In this document: positions 47,062-57,866 of the stretch, in pieces | Layout of the letters: the number at the start of each line of letters is the position of its first letter | How positions within the stretch are numbered: the first letter of the stretch is position 1 | Source: Heloderma charlesbogerti | Taxonomy: Eukaryota; Chordata; Lepidosauria; Squamata; Helodermatidae | Assembly: GCA_026122225.1 (NCBI GenBank) | Contig: JANEZZ010002668.1 | Location: 889,757 to 953,756, forward strand | Direction of reading: 5' to 3' | Length of the DNA: 64,000 nt | Position numbers and translations under genes: made by a program | Notes under the pieces: generated by a model | What the model was told of the DNA's origin: nothing | The model's input: the letters and a program-made list of their open reading frames with translations, nothing else | Databases searched by the model: none

Positions 47062-47518
47062 TGTCGCTCCAGCCGTGGGCGTTGAACCCTTAGGTTAGAG
47101 GTGCCAAGATAGTGATAAATCAGACTCAAAGGTTTACTTACAGGGAGTACTTTATTGGGTAACTTACAGCACACAGGCGTACCCAATGGTTGGATCAGAC
47201 AGCTTCTCTGAACCCCGAGCCATGGGGTACAATGGGTCTTATACTCTACATGTCAGCAATGAGGCAGCACGACACTAGCAAGCACCCCTAGTGTTCATTC
47301 CCAGAAGTGTTTGGTTCTCAAGCACAGCCAGCTGTAAACAAACCTCGCTTCCCAGGCAGAGTGCTTGATAAGGCTTTCTACTCATTAGTAAGGAATGCAC
47401 TGAGAAGGCTGTTATCGGCCTTTTGACTCATCTGCACATGCTCAGAGGCCTACTAGCATGGGAATTGCACCAATAATTAACTTAAGCAAGCATTATGGAT
47501 CTCTAGACCCCTCTAACA
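47062..47518 (-). mobile_element. Possible solo LTR (family B, - strand)
   Basis: The segment is bounded by TGTCGCTCC and CCTCTAACA, giving TGT...ACA ends. The minus strand has a CCCAATAAAGTA polyadenylation signal near the 3' end. No matching target-site duplication was found. Confidence 0.4.
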
Positions 47519-47848
47519 CTATAAATGACTTGGCTATGTTCCTGGGGCCAATGCAGAGGTTTTTCAGATTCGGGCCATGTTTGCCTCTGTAATAGTATAA
47601 CTGTATCCTTTGAGAGAAATGCAATTTTTGCTTGTTATATTTTAGGCACTGAAGTGCAGCGAAATGTGAAAGATGATTTCCATTAATATTATTCTCCGCT
47701 GGGAAAGCAAACGTGAAGGTGCTGGCCCGTGACTCACCCTAGAAACACAGTCACTGCTATATCACAAGACACACACCCACCGTCTGGTTAAACCAGAATC
47801 CTCCTTGCCACAGTTTATTTAGAGATACAATAGATAGCAAGAGCACAT

Positions 47849-48480
47849 TTATTTATTTTGTATAACAAGCAAACAAAGATGCATATGTACAGTTCCTTTA
47901 AGTTTTGTCAGCAAAGACTCATGCAAGCATCCTCTGAAAAATTCATTTTTTATATAGCAGTCCAGTGTACTACTCTTTATCCCACCAGCTTCTACAATTT
48001 CTTGAGCTTGTGTGTGTAGTCTGCTCAGATATGATGAAGCTGATTCTTTTATATACTGATGAGTCTCTGAGAATGGAGCTCTAAGCTCTGAAGTACTTGT
48101 AACACTCCCATAAGCGTTTTCCAGAAGTGTAAGGCATCCCTCAGTATTTGCCTTGCCAAACACTATTTCATTGGTTGGACCAATCTGACTGGCTAGCAAC
48201 GCTGACACTGAACTCACTCAAAATAACATGGGACAATCGTAATGTGGTCATGGCACTTTTCAGATCTAAGTCTCGTCCAGCAGGAATCTGCACTTCCACT
48301 CACGCCTTTGGTACTTTGATTTAAAGCTGAACTTAACAAAATGAACTGGAGAAGCAGAAAAGAAAACAAATACTCCGTCAACATTCTCAAATGAAGACTC
48401 TTGTAGCGGTGCCTCGCTGTCACTCCAAAAGAATAGACTAGAGGCGGACAGCACTTGTCTTGGCAGGCTTCCTAAAATGC
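47849..48480 (-). pseudogene. Gag-like (PNMA/Ty3-type) capsid pseudogene
   Basis: The 122-codon minus-strand frame at 47849-48217 has the layout of a Ty3-type Gag capsid as in PNMA-family genes: a C-L-x-LLE-x-AYGSV segment, then SYLSRLHTQAQEIVEAGGI, then FFRGCLHESLLTKL. The expected upstream part continues only in other frames (48214-48454), so the gene is broken. The C-terminal zinc knuckle was not found. It could be a remnant of a Ty3-like retroelement or a dead copy of a domesticated gene. Confidence 0.5.
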
Positions 48481-49064
48481 TGCTTCTGTTACTTGGATTT
48501 ATTTATCAAGAACATACAGACTTTGCTTGCAAATGGAAATTAGCCGCAACTAATTCACTAGCAATGTGCAAATGGGCAGTTTATCCCAAAGCTTACAACT
48601 GTTGTTGCCTGGCTACAAATCTGCTCAAATGCCTTTATATATGAAATGATGGGGGAGGGAGCGTTGGAAGTAATTTGTTTAGATTACAAGTTGTCACAGG
48701 GCCAGGTCATGAAACGAACCACAATAACCTTCTAAAAGGCTTGGTGTCTATTCAGTTCCACCAGTATTAGGTATAACACTGCACAATACCCTGCTGGATG
48801 AATTACATGGGAGAAGATGCAAACGTAGCATCTTGAAATGCAGCCATTCATTCATCTTCAAGGGATTAGACAACTCATGACACAAAGAGTGAAAAGTCAA
48901 CACCTACTTTGCTATGTTTGCAAAAGCAAAACCAAACCAAACCAATAAGGAGCACAGAAGCGTCATTTGGGGATAAAATGGTTATGGTTGACTGCTCAGA
49001 GTTGTTTTTGGATATATGTTGTCTCTGTGCATATTGTTTGTTTGTGTGTTTTATGTAAATGGTT

Positions 49065-49172
49065 TTAAAACTTTGTATACTGTGTTTTAACGTTTTGTAA
49101 TCTTTGTAAACTGCCCAGAGAGCTTCTGCTATGGCACGGTATAGAAATGCAATACATAAATAAAAATAAAAG
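49065..49172 (+). mobile_element. L2-like LINE 3' tail
   Basis: TTGTAAACTGCCCAGAGAGC...GGCACGGTATAGAAATGC is followed by AATACATAAATAAAAATAAA, as at the ends of the other L2 copies. Confidence 0.7.
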
Positions 49173-49283
49173 ATGACATTTTCCATACTCATGAGTGGAC
49201 CTCCCAAAGAGCCACAAAGATTTATTAGGGGACAAAGAAACTCTTTTTTGTCCCTGTCTGAGTTTTTGTGTGTAGCTGATATA

Positions 49284-49616
49284 AAAAGGTGTCCCCAACC
49301 AGTCATGTCCGACTCTAGGGTACAGTGCTCATCTCCATTTCTAAGCCGAAGAGCCAGCGCTGTCTGAAGAAGCTTCCGTGGTCATGTGGCCGGCATGACT
49401 GAACACCGAGGTGCACGGAATGCTGTTACCTTTCCCGCCGAGGCGGTACCTATTTATCTACTTGCAATTTCTTGCTTTCGAACTGCTAGGTTGGCAGAAG
49501 CTGGGACTGAAGACGGGAGCTCACTCCGTCACGCGGCACTCGGGTCTCGAACTGCCGACCCGCTGACCTTCCAGTCTGCAGTTCAGCGTCTTAACCACTA
49601 AGCCACCGCGGCCCCA
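49284..49616 (-). mobile_element. Sauria-type tRNA-derived SINE (copy 3)
   Basis: This copy has the same structure as 25781-26117 but lacks the GGTAAAGGTAAAGG stretch at its tail. A perfect 13-bp duplication TGTAGCTGATATA is at 49271-49283 and 49617-49629. Confidence 0.85.
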
Positions 49617-49689
49617 TGTAGCTGATATAGGCCCACATATTAGAATGTGAATACTCTCTGTGTCCTCTTTACGAATCCGTATGGAAACG

Positions 49690-50289
49690 TAGCTCTTGGA
49701 CTGAATGCACGGCTGCTGCTATGTGTGTGTGTGTTTCCCAACTATTTATCATCTCCTTTTCCCAACTACTTATCATCTTCTCCTCCAAATAGAACAAGAG
49801 CAAGGAGTCAGCATCATTAGACAGCTGCCAAGGTACCAGGGCCTTGTGGAGGCCTACCTGTCCCTGTCTCCAGTGCTGCCTGTCTCTGTCTCTGGGCAGT
49901 AGCAGAAGGGTTGGTTCCTTGGAGGTATTGGGCCCAACCCCCCTTACTCCCACCTGGCATGTGCCTCTTCCCTCTCCTTCTCCGCCAGAGAGAAGCTAGA
50001 TGGGATAAAGCCGTAGCTGCTAGTTTCTGCCACCAGCACTTGCTCGCTCATCGTGGAGCAAGCAGCACCGGCTGTTCCTGGTCACCTGCACCATCCGCTC
50101 GTTCACTGAGGTAGGAGAGCAAGTGACAAAGGTGGCAAGGAGCAGATGCTGATGCTCACACACTTCTCTCTCTCTCTCCTGGCGGCAGCAGCTGGCGTTG
50201 TTAGCTGTCATCAGTGCTCATTCACTGAAAGGCAAAGAAACAGTGGCAGCAGCAGGCAGAAGTAAGCAGCAGCACTGCCGCCACCACCA
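49690..50289 (+). other. Possible distal 5' region of the L2-like LINE
   Basis: CAG/CAC-rich sequence here resembles that after the hAT insertion (AGCAGCAGCAGGC, CCGCCACCACCAC), so it may be the start of the LINE 5' region. No 5' boundary or target-site duplication was identified. Confidence 0.35.
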
Positions 50290-50297
50290 CTTGGGTG

Positions 50298-51505
50298 CAG
50301 TGGTGTAGTGGTGGCGGGTCATGCCGGGGCATCGCTCCGGCACCTTTTTTGAAGCCAGTCTCCAGCCAGGCCGCAGTCTGCTAGGGAAGGAGGAGGGAGC
50401 AGAGGGAGTGCGGGCAGCTGCCTCTTGGCTGCTGGACAGACAAAGGGAGTGAGCAAGCGAGAGAGGGAGCCTGAGGGAGCTCTGCAGCCTCATCTCGCCC
50501 CCCCCCCAGCTCCTGGCTTCTCCGCCCGTCCCTGCTCCGGGCCTGCGCGCCCAGCGCTGCCCTCATCTTCTGCAACACTGGCCACCCGTTCAGGGCTGCT
50601 GCTGGCCACAGTAGCAGCAGGAGAGCGTGGGTGTGGGTGTGTGCTGCCACCATTATTTACTTATGGGGCGGGGCAGGGCAGGTGGCTGGTTTGTGCCAGT
50701 CTTTAGGATTTATCACACAGTCCTATGCATTTTTACTCAGAAGTGAGTCCCACTGTGTTCAATTACCAATTGGGCTTTCTCCCAGATAAGTGTGTGTAGG
50801 ACTGCAGCCTTAGCTGCCTTCACAAGATCTCTGTAAATTTAATTTGAAATAAAGACCCATTGGATTGCACTGTTAATTCTTGAACATTAATTTCTACAGT
50901 AAGCGGAACTGCCAAACGCAACCTGCTCTGTCAGCTACACTTTTTGGCGCAAGGTTAGCATGTATCTGGGCAAACAAACCCTGGTGGAGGGAAGGGAAAC
51001 AGAAAAAAAAATCAGTTGTGGCGGGAGGAGAAAGAACGTTGGGGCGTGTGTGTGTGTGTGTGGTTCAATCCAGCTGGCTGCGTGGACGTTTCTGTTGCGG
51101 GATGGGAGATATATAATGAAGGAGCTTAGGAAAGGCTAATGGGTAATATTGGGGCACTAAGGGGGTATGCAAGGGGGCTGTTTCAATGAGAAGGAATCTG
51201 TCCATGAGGGCTGAGTTGAGAGGGTGAAGCTTCCATAGAGTATCGTATTTTGAAAACCTAAAACGTGTGTGTGTGTGTGTGAGTGAGTGAGTGAGAAAGA
51301 TTTTAACACCCCTGCATTTTTTTCCCTCAGACATCCAATTGTAATGCCACTGCCTTACTCTCAGCTGCGCTATTTTTGGATCCCAGTTAAAGGCTGTACA
51401 TCTTACAAGGCTGTACAATCTTAGAAGGGGGCGTGGCTGTGAGGGGGCGTGGCTGTGACTGTCACAAAGGGACCCTGCACTTCTGAATTCGCCACTACAC
51501 TACTG
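50298..51505. mobile_element. hAT-type element of 1.2 kb inserted in CAC-rich DNA
   Basis: Ends CAGTGGTGTAGTGGTGGC and GCCACTACACTACTG are inverted repeats. Flanks CTTGGGTG (50290-50297) and GTTGGGTG (51506-51513) match at 7 of 8 positions. The interior holds a nested MITE, GT runs (51042-51062, 51266-51290) and two GGGGGCGTGGCTGTGA repeats (about 51426-51459). No transposase frame was found. Confidence 0.75.
50713..50809. mobile_element. PIF/Harbinger-type MITE nested in the hAT element
   Basis: This 97-bp element starts TCACACAGTCCTATGCAT and ends TGTAGGACTGCAGCC, flanked by TTA (50710-50712, 50810-50812). It belongs to the same family as 18847-18934. Confidence 0.6.
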
Positions 51506-51727
51506 GTTGGGTGACAAAGCAGCAACGGTGGTTTGGAGAAGCAGTTGCTGCTGTTCACTTACTTGGCAGCAGGTGATCTCTAGTAGCAAGCAACAACTTC
51601 CACTATCTGCCATCTGTCCAGAGGGGAAGAGCTGTTGATGACAGCAGCAGCAACACCACAACCAGGGAGGTCCAACCAAAAGAAAGTCACTTCATGTGCA
51701 AATACGCCCTTCTTGGGCAAGGTACTT

Positions 51728-52140
51728 GCCAGGGCCTGCAAGAGAGGCCACTACCACCACCGGGGAAGAGGTGGGCCTGCTGCTGCTGCTGCTGCTGCCG
51801 CTGCTGCCGCCGCCGCCGCCGCCGCCACCACCACCACCACCAGGCCTTCCCTGGAGACTTCTGCCTGGCAGACCACCAGTCCCTGCAGGACCAGGCCCCC
51901 AGGTACCGAGCCAGCTGTGCTGCTCCACCTGCCCTCCCTGGAGGGGCTACATAAGCTGGCTGGCTGAGGTGGCCTGGAAGAGCCAGGGCCTGCAGGAGAA
52001 GCCGCCACCATCACTGGGGAAGAGGCGTGCTTGCTGCTGCTGGGCCTGCTGCAGCTGCAGCTGCTGCCGCCGCTGCTACCGCCACCACCACCACCGCCAC
52101 CACCACCACCTGGCCTTCCCTGTGGACTCCTGCCTGGCAT
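51728..52140 (+). repeat. Two diverged tandem units with triplet runs in the LINE 5' region
   Basis: Units starting GCCAGGGCCTGCA begin at 51728 and 51982 (254-bp offset), and both reach a GGCCTTCCCTG...CTGCCTGGCA block (51843, 52112). Each has consecutive TGC, CGC/CCG and CAC/CCA triplet runs; the first is the longer (51778-51841). Such 5' units may be promoter monomers of the LINE. Confidence 0.7.
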
Positions 52141-52252
52141 TATTATTTTTAAGGGGATTTTTAATTTTTGTTTTGTTTTGTTTTAATTTCTGGGGGATTT
52201 TGTTGTGTTTTTAGGGGTGGGTAGCCTGCCTGATAGGCGGGTGCGAGGGGGC

Positions 52253-53227
52253 ATGTGTCCACCTGATGGAGGCAGTGGGGGGAGTGTTGGGGGCCAGAAG
52301 ATACTGGGGCTGGGCGGCAGGCGCTGGCGGAGCGCTAGGGGCAGGCCGTGCCAGGTAAGGGGAACAAGGGAGAGATGTGTAGTATCTGTCCCCTGCTCCG
52401 GGCCTGTCCAGAGCCAAAGGATGGCTGGGGGAGGCGTGACCCCATCTTCTAGCCTTCGTTTGCTGCTCTGCAATGCCAGGTCTGTTACCCAGAAAACCTC
52501 CCTCATCCATGACATGATCCTGGATGAGGGTGCAGACCTGGCATGTATTACGGAGACCTGGCTGGCCGAGGCTGCTGCTCCAACCCTTGCAGCCATGTGT
52601 CCAGCTGGATTTTCATATGCACAGCAGCCGAGGGCTGGGGATCGGGGAGGGGGAGTGGCTGTTATCTACCGAGAGTCCTTGGTCTTCACCAGACCCCCTC
52701 TCCGGGAGACCAAGGTTGCTGAGTGTATGTACTGGAGGTTGGGCCCGAAGGGCAGTCTGGGGATTCTGCTCGTGTACTGTCCACCCCACTGCCCGACTGA
52801 CTCCCTGGCTGAGGTGCTTGAGGTGGTCTCTGATGTGCATGTACAGTCCCCTAACTTACTGGTGTTGGGGGACTTCAACGTACATTCGGAGGCCATCCTC
52901 ATAGGAGCACTTCGGGACTTCATGGAGACCATGGCTTCCTGGGAGCTGCACCATATTCTAACTGGGCCCACCCATGTAGCCGGTCATGCACTAGACCTTG
53001 TGTTTGTTTCTGGAGAAGTGGGGAGTGATCTGGAAGTCGGGGGTATATCCACCACCCCCTTGTCATGGTCAGATCACTATCTGGTGATGTTGGACTTCTC
53101 GGTTCCACAACCCCTCCGCAGGGGTGGAGGACCCATTAAAATGGTCCGCCCCAGGCGTCTTATGGATCCAAATGGATTCCTGAACGCGCTGGGGGATTCT
53201 CTGGGGCATGCCACGCCACTCGGTTGA
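52253..53227 (+). pseudogene. L2-like LINE endonuclease region
   Basis: This frame encodes an apurinic/apyrimidinic-type endonuclease, which in LINEs nicks target DNA. Visible motifs are ITETWL near the N-terminal side, GDFNVHSE (about 52867-52890), HALDLVFVS and SDHYLVMLD (about 53068-53094). The ATG at 52253 is the first in-frame methionine. The frame stops at 53227, where the reading continues in another frame from about 53200, so one frameshift separates it from the RT. Confidence 0.85.
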
Positions 53228-54776
53228 GACCCTGGTGGGTGGCTGGAATGCCGCAATCACTGGGGCATTAGATCGGGTGGCTCCGAAACGCCCTCTCCCC
53301 CTGAACAGGGCTCGGACTGCACCATGGTTCAATCCACGGTTACGAGCTCTGAAGCAGGAGGTGAGATGGCTAGAGCGCTGGTGGCGGAAGTCTTGCTCCA
53401 AAGACGATCAGACAAGGGCTAGAGCTGTATCTTCAGCCTATCACGTGGCAGTGAAGGCAGCAAAAAAGGAATATTATGCTGCCTCCATCGCGTCTGCAGA
53501 GTGCTGTCCCAGGAGGCTGTTCCAAGTGGTCCGGAGCCTGGTCGGTCCTGTGGCTCCGGAACCACTGGAACATTCTAAGGCCTCCTGTGAGGCTTTGGCA
53601 AGGCACTTTGCAGATAAAATTGATCAGATTAGGTGTGTTACTCTGCACACTGTGGATACAGTTAGTGAGCAAGAGGCGGCCTGTGGCAAACCGGTTTTGT
53701 GGGATCGGTTCCAGCTTCTTCCTCCTGATGAAGTGGACAAGGTGCTTTCATCTGTAAGGCCGACCACCTGCTTACTTGATCCTTGCCCATCTTGGCTCAT
53801 TATGAGCTGCAGAGAGAGACTGGGTGAGGGGATCAAGGCGGTGGTGAACGCCTCCCTTGAGGAGGGAGTGATGCCATCAGCCCTCAAGGAGGCAGTGATA
53901 AGACCGCTCTTAAAGAAGCCCTCCTTGGATCCTCAAGTTTTGAACAACTTTCGCCCAGTCTCAAATCTGCCATTTTTGGGCAAGGTGATTGAGTGGGTGG
54001 TGGCGGTGCAGTTGAAGGCACACTTGGAAGAAACTGATTATCTAGACCCTTTTCATTCAGGCTTCAGGCCTGGGCATGGGACAGAAACGGCCTTGGTCGC
54101 CTTGGTAGATGATATGAGGAGGGCTCTGGATAGGGGTGAATGCTCCTTCCTTGTTCTCCTCGACCTCTCAGCGGCTTTCGATACCGTTGACCACGGTATC
54201 CTCCTGGACCGCCTGGAGGGGTTGGGCATTGGGGACACTGTATTGCGGTGGTTCCGGTCTTTCCTCTCCAGCAGGTACCAGAGGGTAGCACTGGGAGAGG
54301 AGGTTTCGGACCCGTGGCCACTTACTTGTGGGGTGCCACAGGGTTCCATCCTCTCCCCAATGCTATTTAACATCTATGTGAAGCCGCTGGGGGCTATCAT
54401 CAGGAGGTTTGGGGTGCAGTGTCATGACACGCAGCTCTACCTCTCATTCAAATCTTCACCAAGGTTGGCCGTAGAATCCCTGTCCAAATGTCTGGAGACA
54501 GTGAGTGGCTGGATGGGGAGGAATAGGCTGAAGCTGAACCCTGACAAGACCGAGGTACTTTTGGTGGGAGACAAGAGGGGGCTGGGGGATGTTGACCTGG
54601 TGTTGAATGGGGTATGGCTACCCTTGAAAGACCAGGTCTGCAGCCTGGGGGTCATTTTGGACTCCCAGCTGTCCATGGAGGCTCAGGTGTCAACTGTGAG
54701 CCGGACAGCGCTGTATCAACTCCATCTGATAGTGGGCTGCGCCCCTTCCTTCCCAACCATCTGCTCCCATCGGTAG
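53208..54776 (+). pseudogene. L2-like LINE reverse transcriptase, catalytic motif lost
   Basis: Motifs in order are LLKKPSLDP and NNFRPVSNLPFLGKVIE (about 53910-53995), HSGFRPGHGTETAL, LLDLSAAFDTVDHGILLDRL (about 54157), GVPQGSILSPMLFNIYV (about 54331), and CHDTQLYLSF (about 54420). In L2 relatives the last motif contains YADD before TQLYL. Here four residues, including part of YADD, are missing without loss of frame, so the enzyme should be inactive. The frame then loses register near 54730. Confidence 0.85.
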
Positions 54777-55264
54777 TACATGCCCTGGTCTCCTCTCGTT
54801 TAGACTACTGTAATGCGCTCTACGTGGGGTTACCCTTGAAGACGGTTCGGAAGCTGCAGCTGGTACAGAACGCGGCGGCTCGCCTGATTAAAGGCAGCCA
54901 CCGGCGAGATCACATCACTCCAGTGCTGAAGGAGTTGCACTGGTTACCAGTTGTTTTCCGGGCCAAATTCAAGGTGTTGGTTTTGACCTTTAAAACCCTA
55001 TATGGTTGCGGCCCAGCCTATCTTAAGGAGCGCCTCCAGCAGCACCAGACAGGCCGCTTAACAAGATCAGCCTCGGATGGCCTTCTCTCTGTCCCATCAG
55101 CCAGGACAGCTAGACTGGTGGGGACGAGGGAGAGGGCCTTTTCTGTGGTGGCCCCCACTCTGTGGAACTCCCTCCCTAGGGAACTCCGCCATGCCCCCTC
55201 TTTAATGAGCTTCCGTCGTGCGTTAAAAACGTTGTTGTTCAGGCAGGCATTTGGGGTGGGTTAG
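54730..55264 (+). pseudogene. L2-like LINE C-terminal region
   Basis: This continues in the +2-type frame after a frameshift. Conserved blocks are SRLDYCNALYVGLP, RKLQLVQNAAARL, RRDHITPVLKELHWLPV, FKVLVLTFKTLYG, and RERAFSVVAPTLWNSLPREL. The same C-terminal blocks occur in the truncated copies at 59740 and 38590. Confidence 0.85.
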
Positions 55265-55427
55265 GGTATTTTAGAAAATGTTTTTATTGTAGAATTTTAT
55301 TGTTTTAAACTGTTTTTATTGTATGTTGTACATCGCCCAGAGTGGCTGGGTGACCAGCCAGATGGGCGATTAATAAATTTAATAATAAAATAAAATAAAT
55401 AAATAAAGGTACTTAAGCAGGTAGTCG

Positions 55428-56737
55428 TGGTACAACCTGAGTCACTTGGATGAAACTGTTTCTCTTGATTCCTTTTGATCTGGTCTCAGGCCTGGATTCA
55501 GCAGAGAAAGCATTTTGGTTGTCCTGATGGCTGCCCTATGCCAGGGGAGAGGTGGGTGTGCATGACCCTGCTCATTGTCCTGGACCCCTCAGCGGCTTTT
55601 TGATACCGTTGACCATGGCGTCCATCCAGATAGGCTGTCTGAGTTGGGAATTGAGGGCATCGGATTAGAGTGGTTCCATTCTTATTTGGATGGCTGGTTC
55701 CAGAATGTGGTGCTGAGGGGCTTTTGCTCAGCCCTATGGCACTTGTGTAATGTTGTGTGGTCCTCTGGAGTTGCGTATTGTCTTCCATCACATAAGCATC
55801 TGCATGAAACCCCTGAGAGATGTTATTTGGAGAATTAGGGTGAGGTGACATTAATATGGTGAAGAAATATAGCTCTACTTCTCCTTTTCATCGGACTTAG
55901 GTGAAGCAGTGGAGGTTTTCAAGTGGTGCAAGGCATCCACAATGGATTTCATGAGGAGGGCCAATAAACTGAAGCTTAATCCATATATGAGATTCTGTTG
56001 GTGAGTGGTTTATCTGGAGGCAGAGCTCAAACCATTTTGGATGGGGCTAGATTGCCCGTGTAGGGGAAGATTTTATTTATTTATTTATTTATTTCATTTC
56101 TATGCCGCCCAATAGTCGAAGCTCTCTTAGAGAAAGCCTGTTATCCATGTGCTGGTAACCTCTAGATTAGACTACTGCAATGCATTATATGTGGGGCAGC
56201 CTTTGAAGACTTCTCAGAAACTTCAGTTTCTAAGCTCCTAAGTGGGACTGGTTATATGGAACATATCTATACCATTCTGTTTTCAAGCTCAGTGCTGCTG
56301 TTAACCTATAAAGCCCTAAGTGGCCTGGTCCCTGGATACCTAAATACCTAAATACCTTCTACCATACAAACTGCCTGAATGCTACACTCATCATCATGTC
56401 CTATGGATCATCCCACCATCCCAAATGACGAGGGTAGTGATGGGAGAGAAATCCCCTCTGTTTGTGGCACTCCCGCTTAAGGAATGCCCTCCTCCCCAGC
56501 GTGGTTTGCCTGGTGCCAGCTGTGATGTGATTCTGGCACCAGGCAAAGACATATTTATTTGCCTAGGAATTTCAGCAGGCAGTGAGAATAGGCTTTAATG
56601 AGAGCTTTATTTGCTCTGCTGTAATTTTATGTGGCTGATCTAGGTCCTTTTTTAAACTGACTATATATAGATGTTTTATTTTTGTATGCCACCCTGATAG
56701 AGTTTCTGAAGTGTGGCCTAAAAATCTTTTAAATAAA
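55428..56737 (+). mobile_element. Older L2-like LINE copy, decayed
   Basis: A degraded RT region contains SAAF.DTVDHGV (about 55590), followed by fragments of the C-terminal region (CTACTGCAATGCATTATATG at about 56171) and a 3' end finishing with AAATAAATAAG. It is broken by many stops and interrupted by an inverted L2 tail at 56071-56128. It lies directly downstream of the younger copy. Confidence 0.75.
56071..56128 (-). mobile_element. Short L2 tail nested in the older L2 copy
   Basis: On the minus strand this reads AAGAGAGCTTCGACTATTGG GCGGCATAGAAATGA-like sequence followed by AATAAATAAATAAA, the typical L2 3' end. It is in reverse orientation within the host copy. Confidence 0.7.
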
Positions 56738-56740
56738 TAA

Positions 56741-56843
56741 GGGCGCAATCCTTATTTTAGACAGAAAAAGCCTTACAACTCTGGCTGGGAAATGCTGGGA
56801 GTTGTCAGATTTTTTCTGTCTAAACCTACATAGGATTCCTCCC
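56741..56843. mobile_element. PIF/Harbinger-type MITE, TAA duplication
   Basis: This 103-bp element starts GGGCGCAATCCTTATTTTAG and ends CATAGGATTCCTCCC, flanked by TAA (56738-56740, 56844-56846). It shares the GGGAAATGCTGGGAGTTGT middle with the element at 4044-4179. Confidence 0.6.
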
Positions 56844-56999
56844 TAAATCAAACAATGGGTTTCAATCTTGCATCCAGTAACACGGGTGAGGAACCTCTTG
56901 GCGTCCCACTTCAGCCATCCTGAGGTCCCAGTTCAGCCCTCTGGAAGTCCCCAGGTAGCCACGCTCTCTTTCCCTAGAAACAGGAGGAACAGGAGAACA

Positions 57000-57058
57000 G
57001 GAGGGTTGGAAGGGGCCCACAAGGCCATCGAGTCCAGCCCCTGCTCAGTGCAGCAATG
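57000..57058 (-). mobile_element. CR1 LINE 3' fragment
   Basis: GGTTGGAAGGGGCCCACAAGGCCATCGAGTCCAGCCCCTGCTC is the reverse complement of the CR1 3' block seen at 19155-19197. The ATTCTATG tail repeats are missing. Confidence 0.75.
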
Positions 57059-57866
57059 TACGATCAAAGAGTATTAATACCTCCCATTCCATGGAAAGAG
57101 GTCCCACTGATTTCAATCAGGATCGGGGCCTAAACGTCTTTCTTCCACATTCCAATGCCTAAGTAATGGTTGCCTTAGCTGAGCCAAGCTTCTATTTCCC
57201 AATTGGAGAAAATACAACACAGCAATGAAATAGCTTCCTCTTGCTCTCAGCCTTCTGGAGGTGACCAGCTACCCAGGTGTCTCAGCGTGATTTGAAGGAA
57301 TTAATTATTTCATGGTGGGACAGAATAAGGAAGTCCCACAGGTCTATAGCAATAAATCTCTTTCCCTAGATCAGCTTTTAGATATGGCAAAAGCAATAAA
57401 TCAGATATGTTAATGAGCAATAAGGCATAAATAAATTCCACCGTTATTTCTTACTGCCGCTCGGTATACCTTTACCCAGTGTTCACAATCAGCAGATCCT
57501 AAGATCTATGCAATATTTTACCAGAATGAGAATACCTGCAAGGCAAGGACAGGAGTAATTGACCTGAGCTTGCACAAAAACCTTAGACTCGTGTGCTAAA
57601 ACAGAGCAGTCATTCACCTATTCTGTAGCATCAAAAATAAACTCTCTTTGCCCCTGTTTCTGCAACACTTATCCCTCTGCCCTGTCTGAAGTCATTTTAA
57701 TTTCCTAGCCAAAGCTGGACTAGCAAACAGTACTTTTAATCTCCAAAGCAGAAATAACATTGTCCCAGCTAACCTGTCCGGTTTGTTCAAAATATCAAGG
57801 ATGGCTCTAAGCCATCTAAAAGCGGAGCATATTAAGGAGTGCCCTGCCTAAGCTTTAGCAGACTTA

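Larger units (their letters stand above)
51514..55407 (+). mobile_element. L2-like non-LTR retrotransposon, nearly full length, inactivated
   Basis: The element has a triplet-rich 5' region, an endonuclease domain, a reverse transcriptase domain, a conserved C-terminal region and a 3'UTR ending TGGGCGATTAATAAATTTAAT plus an AATAAATAAATAAA tail (55368-55407). DTQLYL in the RT rather than the DTKLGG-like form of CR1 favours the L2 clade. The 5' boundary is uncertain and may extend to about 49690, upstream of the hAT insertion. The coding region is broken by two frameshifts and a small in-frame loss at the RT active site. Confidence 0.88.

Noticed and set aside
51696..52214. Frames rich in poly-Ala, poly-Leu, poly-Pro or poly-Gly
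   Set aside because: They translate triplet runs in the LINE 5' region in several frames; no single frame is favoured.
55575..55838. An apparent small gene with SAAFDTVDHG
   Set aside because: It is a decayed reverse transcriptase fragment of an older L2 copy.
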